A stretch of 35,402 bases of DNA, from assembly GCA_964058805.1 (NCBI GenBank), contig CAXKVV010000239.1, positions 1 through 35,402 of the forward strand. Reading direction: 5' to 3'. Position numbers and translations under genes: made by a program. Positions 30,843 to 35,402 of the stretch are shown here, one piece after another. This stretch comes from Schoenoplectus triqueter (lineage: Eukaryota > Streptophyta > Magnoliopsida > Poales > Cyperaceae). How positions within the stretch are numbered: the stretch's first letter is position 1; every line of letters starts with the position of its first letter. The notes beneath the pieces are model-generated. The model was not told where the DNA came from. It saw only the letters and a program-made list of their open reading frames with translations, and did no database searches.

Positions 30843-31800
30843 AGGCTTAATTTCTTCAATGCCCTCCAATTCTTAGTCAATTTCTTATTTCTCCCTCAAG
30901 ACTTTAATATTCTCTATTTGCCTCTGCAATCTTTCAAATCTTTCTTATTTGCCATTTGAATTAATAGCACTAAATTAATATGTATACAACTATAGTAATA
31001 CTATCATTAATTATTTCAAAGAAATAAAAAAGACAAAAACATACATCTCTTTCACTGTATTGATTCCTCGATTCTTTTTCTGATTCCTTTGTCATTTCAT
31101 CACCATTCATTTATATTTTTTTTATTTTGTCTTTTCTTGTACCGTAAATTACAAATCCAATGAAATAGCAAAGTAAGAATCAACAAATGATTCTTTTACT
31201 TTGTCTTGTATTGTGGGCGTGATAACTTTCATTAGAGTATGTCACTATGAATAATCAAGCTATATTAGTATCATATCATAGGTTGTAATAATAATAATTA
31301 TTAGTATTGGCAATGCCTCAATTTCAATAATGAAAAATCAGAAAATTGCTGCTCTTCTCCTTTCATGGATTTGATGGGTTTCGTGTTCTTTTATGTAAAT
31401 ACAAAACAATTATTTACATATACTTTTAAATTCATTATTGATAACAAAGTAAGGTTAATTATATTACATCTCACTTAATGGGCCAAATAATGCTCAAATA
31501 AAATATCTTTTGCTAAACATTTACATTTTTTTTCTTATTGTAGCATTGCGACAATGATGACATTTATTTCCCACTACAGATCATTAGTGCTTTTGACATG
31601 AGTGTTTAAGTCTTTCTATTTTACTGAAGAAATAAATTATATATTTATTTCAAGTATAATCACAATTAAACTAATAGGATTAAATTAAGGGATACATAAG
31701 AAAGCATAGGAAGAGTTACATGATTAATAAAACATATCGAAGTATAGAAGAAGAAATAAGAAATTGGCTAAAATTTGAGGGATATATAAAAATTAACCCT
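30843..31800. mobile_element. Candidate non-autonomous element with long inverted repeats (958 bp)
   Basis: The left end reads AGGCTTAATTTCTTCAATGC and the right end, on the minus strand, AGGGTTAATTTTTATATATC. Both then share CCAATTTCTTATTTCT-type sequence (left GTCAATTTCTTATTTCTCCC, right GCCAATTTCTTATTTCTTCT) over about 70 bases. Flanking TTATGAT (30836-30842) and TTATAAT (31801-31807) could be a target duplication with one change. No coding sequence was seen inside. The superfamily is not certain; Mutator-like is possible. Confidence 0.55.
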
Positions 31801-31807
31801 TTATAAT

Positions 31808-33290
31808 AATAAAAAAAAAGCCATTACAAAACTATATACCTTATAAAACGCGTCTGGCGCATATGGAAAAGAGATGATTTTCAACAGATTAGAAGGTGGG
31901 AGCAGTTAAAGGTAAGAGCAGCACCAAGATTTTGGAAAATCTTCTTTTAAAATTAAGATTGTATTGATTTGCTTTACATTATAGAATACTAATGATGACT
32001 TGATAACGAGGGAATGGTAAAGGAGGTGGTGCATCGTACTCAAAGGCATAGCCACTAAGAGCAAACGGGATTCAATGAACTCCATTTTTTTTATCCACTT
32101 GTATATTTATATTCACTATAATAATTTAAGTATAAAGTTTATCTTAATAAATATCTATTTGAACCCATGAAAATGAAAAGTTATCTCACCACTGACCCCA
32201 TAATTACAATCTAGCAATTTTAACACAATGAATATACTAATGTTGTTATTTGATATGATAGTTGTCTAGAGGTGGTAATCGGGGTGGGTAGGTCGAGTTT
32301 GGGTTCTAGCGAGTCAGATTAGATTAGTTTGATTTTTTAGAAAAAAAAAAAGAAATAGGATCAAATCAAGTCAATTTATATGTTGATTTTTTTTCAGATT
32401 TTAAATTAATTTCAGTTGAATTGTAGATCATTTAGTTTTGAATTAGATCATATCAGTTTGACAGGTCAAATAAATTTCTCATATTTTCCGATCAAATCGA
32501 ATTTTGCCATCACTATATTTTGACCTCATTTCAAGTTTTTCTGGCTCCACCCCATTCATTACTCTCTTCTAGTTCCGAAAACATCATTCAAAGATTAACT
32601 TCAACAAACTTAGAAGGATATAAATTGGAGCTTCATGATCTATGGAAGTATGGAGGTTAAATATACTGCACTAGCTAGGACTTTTGTATGAAATTATGAA
32701 TGGCAACTAAATGGAAAAGTAACCAGGAAATATTTCCATACTTCACTGAAGTATGTATTATGCATGAGCTATGGGGTTCATTAGAATAAATATCAATACT
32801 TTCAAGGGGTTAAGTAGGACTTTGCAATGTACATCACTCACTTTTTTTTTTGGATAGGGGAGACGGTGGTTCAGTTTGAAGGATAGCGACAAAGGGGCAT
32901 ATGCCAAATTAGCCAGAGAAGAAAGGCATTTTGTGTACCAGTGATTTCAACATCATCAATTTGATATCATTTGTTAATTTGCTGGTCTTATATATTTTCT
33001 TGGTTGGTTCGTTGAAGTTTTCTGGACGGGACCATATTTAGCTATATTGTGTCAGAGTAGATACGAGCATAAATTTCCCAATGGAAACCAATGATATAAA
33101 TATTCAAAATTATTTGTCATAGTTCTAAACTTCCAACATGATAACATCAATTTTTTTTATTTCCAAAGTATAATTGTCATTATAAAAATAATTTATATAT
33201 AAATGCATTACGAAAGAAAATTTTAGCATAAGAAATTACAAAGTTGTTTTGATTAAAGAAGTAACAATTTGTCGCTTTTATATGTTATTT
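31808..33290. other. AT-rich DNA with a possible hAT-like remnant
   Basis: No gene was seen. At about 32274-32514 the left edge TAGAGGTGGTAATCGGGG and the right edge, on the minus strand, TAGTGATGGCAAAATTCG resemble the TAGGGGTGGCAA ends of plant hAT-type miniature elements. The flanking 8 bases do not match, so this is only a possible old copy. Confidence 0.4.
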
Positions 33291-33499
33291 TCTGTTTATT
33301 TTGGGATAATTTTACAAAATACCCTTCTGAAAACATCAAACAAAGTATCCCTCCTCTTAAATTATTAACTTATTACTTTTGTGACCCAATTTCATAAAAA
33401 GAAAACACCTGTTTTCCCACTCCCTTTTCTCCTCTTCTTTGCTTTCCCACCGACCCCAGTCCGCTGGAATTATATTTTACGAAGAGATTAAGTTTTCTA

Positions 33500-33790
33500 A
33501 CCTCTCACACATGTCATATCATCAAGATTTCTTTATAATTATTTTTGTTTAAATATTTTAACTATTTAAATCCAATAATTCATATATAATATTTTTCTCT
33601 CCTCATTTAATGTATATGTATAATATATTTAAGTGAAACATAACTCTTAAATGACCGAATTTTTTATGATCCTTTATAGTTATTATATATTAAATTATAT
33701 TATTTATAATATAATAAATATAATACTATAATGAAAATAATTATTATTATATGCATCTCAGCATTTAAAAAATGTGTTGAGGTGGCATTA
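33500..33790. repeat. Miniature repeat nested in the 33304-34488 element
   Basis: It starts near CACACATGTCATATCATCA and runs to TGAGGTGGCATTATATGA. Both edges carry related words in inverted orientation. The phrases TGTCATATCATCA, TTCATATA-ATTTTTCT, CCTCATT and AACTCTTAA recur in the same order at about 29100-29240, so two copies of one family lie in two different host elements. Confidence 0.5.
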
Positions 33791-33923
33791 TATGATTTTG
33801 TGCTCTGTTAGTTGACATAATGATTTGCTAATACTTTTGCATTTATAAATTCGACAAAGTAATTTGATATCCTGCAAACAAGCCAGATTATTTTTATGCC
33901 TAATATTTATTTTTTCTTAGAAA

Positions 33924-33925
33924 TT

Positions 33926-33956
<31 letters not shown>

Positions 33957-33957
33957 G
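33924..33957 (+). repeat. T12G22 homopolymer block
   Basis: Twelve T (33924-33935) run straight into 22 G (33936-33957). Both numbers may be assembly-limited. Confidence 0.9.
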
Positions 33958-34498
33958 AGCATGGCGGGTTAGCATGAAAGTTTTTGCTGCTAAATGGACA
34001 AATGAAAATACTACTTCGGTAATAAAGATAACATTGAAAATGTGTTCTTTTTATCCTATGCTCACACGAAGTTTATCATTTTATTTTTTTGTATTAAATT
34101 TCTCGATGCATTGCTTCTTATCACATGTGATCACAAATAGAATTATAATATTAAATATAAAAATGCACTTTGATTGAAACTGGCGCACATTAAAACATAC
34201 AGTATTTACCTGAACAATAAGATTTTTTTTTTCAAATTTGCTCACTTATCTGAACGAGCAAATAATTTAAATTGTGCTTGAATTATTAACTATCTATGTG
34301 GAAACTATATGATGAATTTTTTTTTTCAGTATTTTAATGGGTATTGGGAGTAAATGGGAGAGAGGAGAAAGAAATTAAGTAAAAGAGAGTTTATATTTGA
34401 GTCCCAAAAGTACAATATGTTAATAATTTTAGAGGAAAGACATTTTTATTTGATGTTTTCAAAAGGATGAGCATTTTAGAAATTGTCCGTTTATTTTG

Positions 34499-35402
34499 TA
34501 GAGAAATATAAACTTGACTCTTCTTGTTATTAATTTTATACAAGATCTTTCCTAAACGACCCCCGTATATTTAAAATCAATAATTTCAAATAACAATTTA
34601 GTATATATATGATTGCGGTAGGATGACGCCAAATTGGGATGGAGACGAAATTTTACAATTATTTTCTTGTTACAATATTTTCAAAAAGAGGCATAGAATA
34701 AAATATTCTTTTTTATTGCGGTACAATGACAGTAAGAGTTTCAATGAGTAAGGTCGGGTCGAGTCATCATTATTTTATTATTTTTTAATCCAATTAGAAC
34801 CCAATCTAATTATATCCCGGTCAAAAATTTTTTACTCAAACCTGACCCGAGTAGGTTATAGGTTGACACGACCTGATCCGTATAAAATATAAAATATTTT
34901 TATATTATTTTATATAATTAAATATTAATTAATTTATAATTTATCTTAATTAATATATTTAAACTTTAGTTAGTATTAAATTATAAAATTATTTAAAAAA
35001 ATATAACTAATCGGGTCAGGTCGGGTTGATCCAATCCGGATCAAAAAAATTAAGTACATATCCAACTCATTTATTTTCGGATCATATCGGAACCGATTAA
35101 ATTCGGACAAATCAAATCAATAATTGTCACCATAGATGACACCCAATTTCCGACGCATAATACTCACTCCAGAAAACATTTGTGCCTCCACTCCAGAAAA
35201 CAGCCTTTTAATCATTCTAGTAAAATTTGTTTGGGATAGAATTAATTTCTACAGACAAATTCAACAAGGGGCTAGCTGGACAGTTATCAATTAAATGCAA
35301 TCGAACTGCGACGAAATTTTTGTCAGCATAGTAGAATATGGCCTCAATTTTCTTGCTGAACAGGCGGTGGACAAGCATAAATAAATTTCCGATTTTAATC
35401 TG
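34499..35402. other. AT-rich DNA with a GGGTCGGGTC-type degenerate repeat
   Basis: No gene was seen. Between about 34750 and 35110 the words GGTCGGGTCGAGTC, ACCTGACCCGAG and GGGTCAGGTCGGGTTGATCC alternate with A/T runs. That is the composition of old hAT-type miniature elements, but I could not define the ends. Confidence 0.4.

Larger units (their letters stand above)
33304..34488. mobile_element. Non-autonomous Mutator-like element with long inverted repeats (1,185 bp)
   Basis: It is flanked by identical 10-bp direct repeats GTTTATTTTG (33294-33303 and 34489-34498). The ends are diverged inverted repeats of roughly 100 to 130 bp, beginning GGATAATTTTACAAAAT on the left and GGACAATTTCTAAAAT on the right (minus strand). 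They share GAAAACATCAAA and AAATTATTAAC further in. There is no transposase. A T12G22 tract and another miniature element (33500-33790) lie inside. Long inverted repeats with a 9- to 10-bp duplication point to Mutator-like. Confidence 0.78.

Overview
This is plant nuclear DNA, most likely from an AT-rich eudicot. The signs are a plant-type tRNA-Gly(GCC) gene, transposons with plant-type features (PIF/Harbinger, Mutator-like, Ty3/Gypsy chromovirus) and plant-like splice sites in AT-rich introns. I found no intact host protein-coding gene. The window is mostly transposable elements, several of them nested.

Layout: 1-2149 is AT-rich and non-coding, with a C14 run and a small cluster of scrambled repeats. 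2150-5311 is a decayed PIF/Harbinger element with a broken transposase on the minus strand. 6110-6180 is an intact tRNA-Gly(GCC) gene. 6230-6690 is a hAT-like repeat remnant, next to an exon-like fragment (6697-6890, minus). 7025-7446 is a 422-bp non-autonomous Mutator-like element with a 9-bp target duplication. 9410-27705 is a Mutator-like element (MULE) with perfect 55-bp terminal inverted repeats and a perfect 9-bp target duplication. Its transposase, on the minus strand, is a pseudogene. A 14,683-bp LTR retrotransposon (10320-25002, plus strand) sits inside that transposase gene. After 27715 come AT-rich DNA, a hAT-like repeat (about 28672-29606), a GC-richer non-coding block (29660-30055), and two non-autonomous elements with long inverted repeats (30843-31800 and 33304-34488). 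The second of these has a perfect 10-bp target duplication and contains a T12G22 tract.

The retrotransposon is the outstanding object. It is a Ty3/Gypsy chromovirus of the Tekay/Del type with unusually long LTRs. Both are exactly 4,758 bp and I count only seven substitutions between them. It has a GTAAC target duplication, an initiator-Met primer binding site, a polypurine tract and one uninterrupted Gag-Pol frame. That frame runs Gag, protease, RT, RNase H, integrase and chromodomain with every catalytic motif visible, so the element looks recent and potentially active. Removing it with one target duplication restores the MULE reading frame exactly, which fixes the order of events: MULE first, retrotransposon later.

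The most interesting untested idea is that the roughly 4-kb leader is spliced. A donor lies shortly after the TATA box and an acceptor lies 13 bases before an ACCATGG start codon. That splice would remove the primer binding site and make a translation-only mRNA. An exon-like GC-rich island also lies inside the LTR. I did not find a clearly new biological system.
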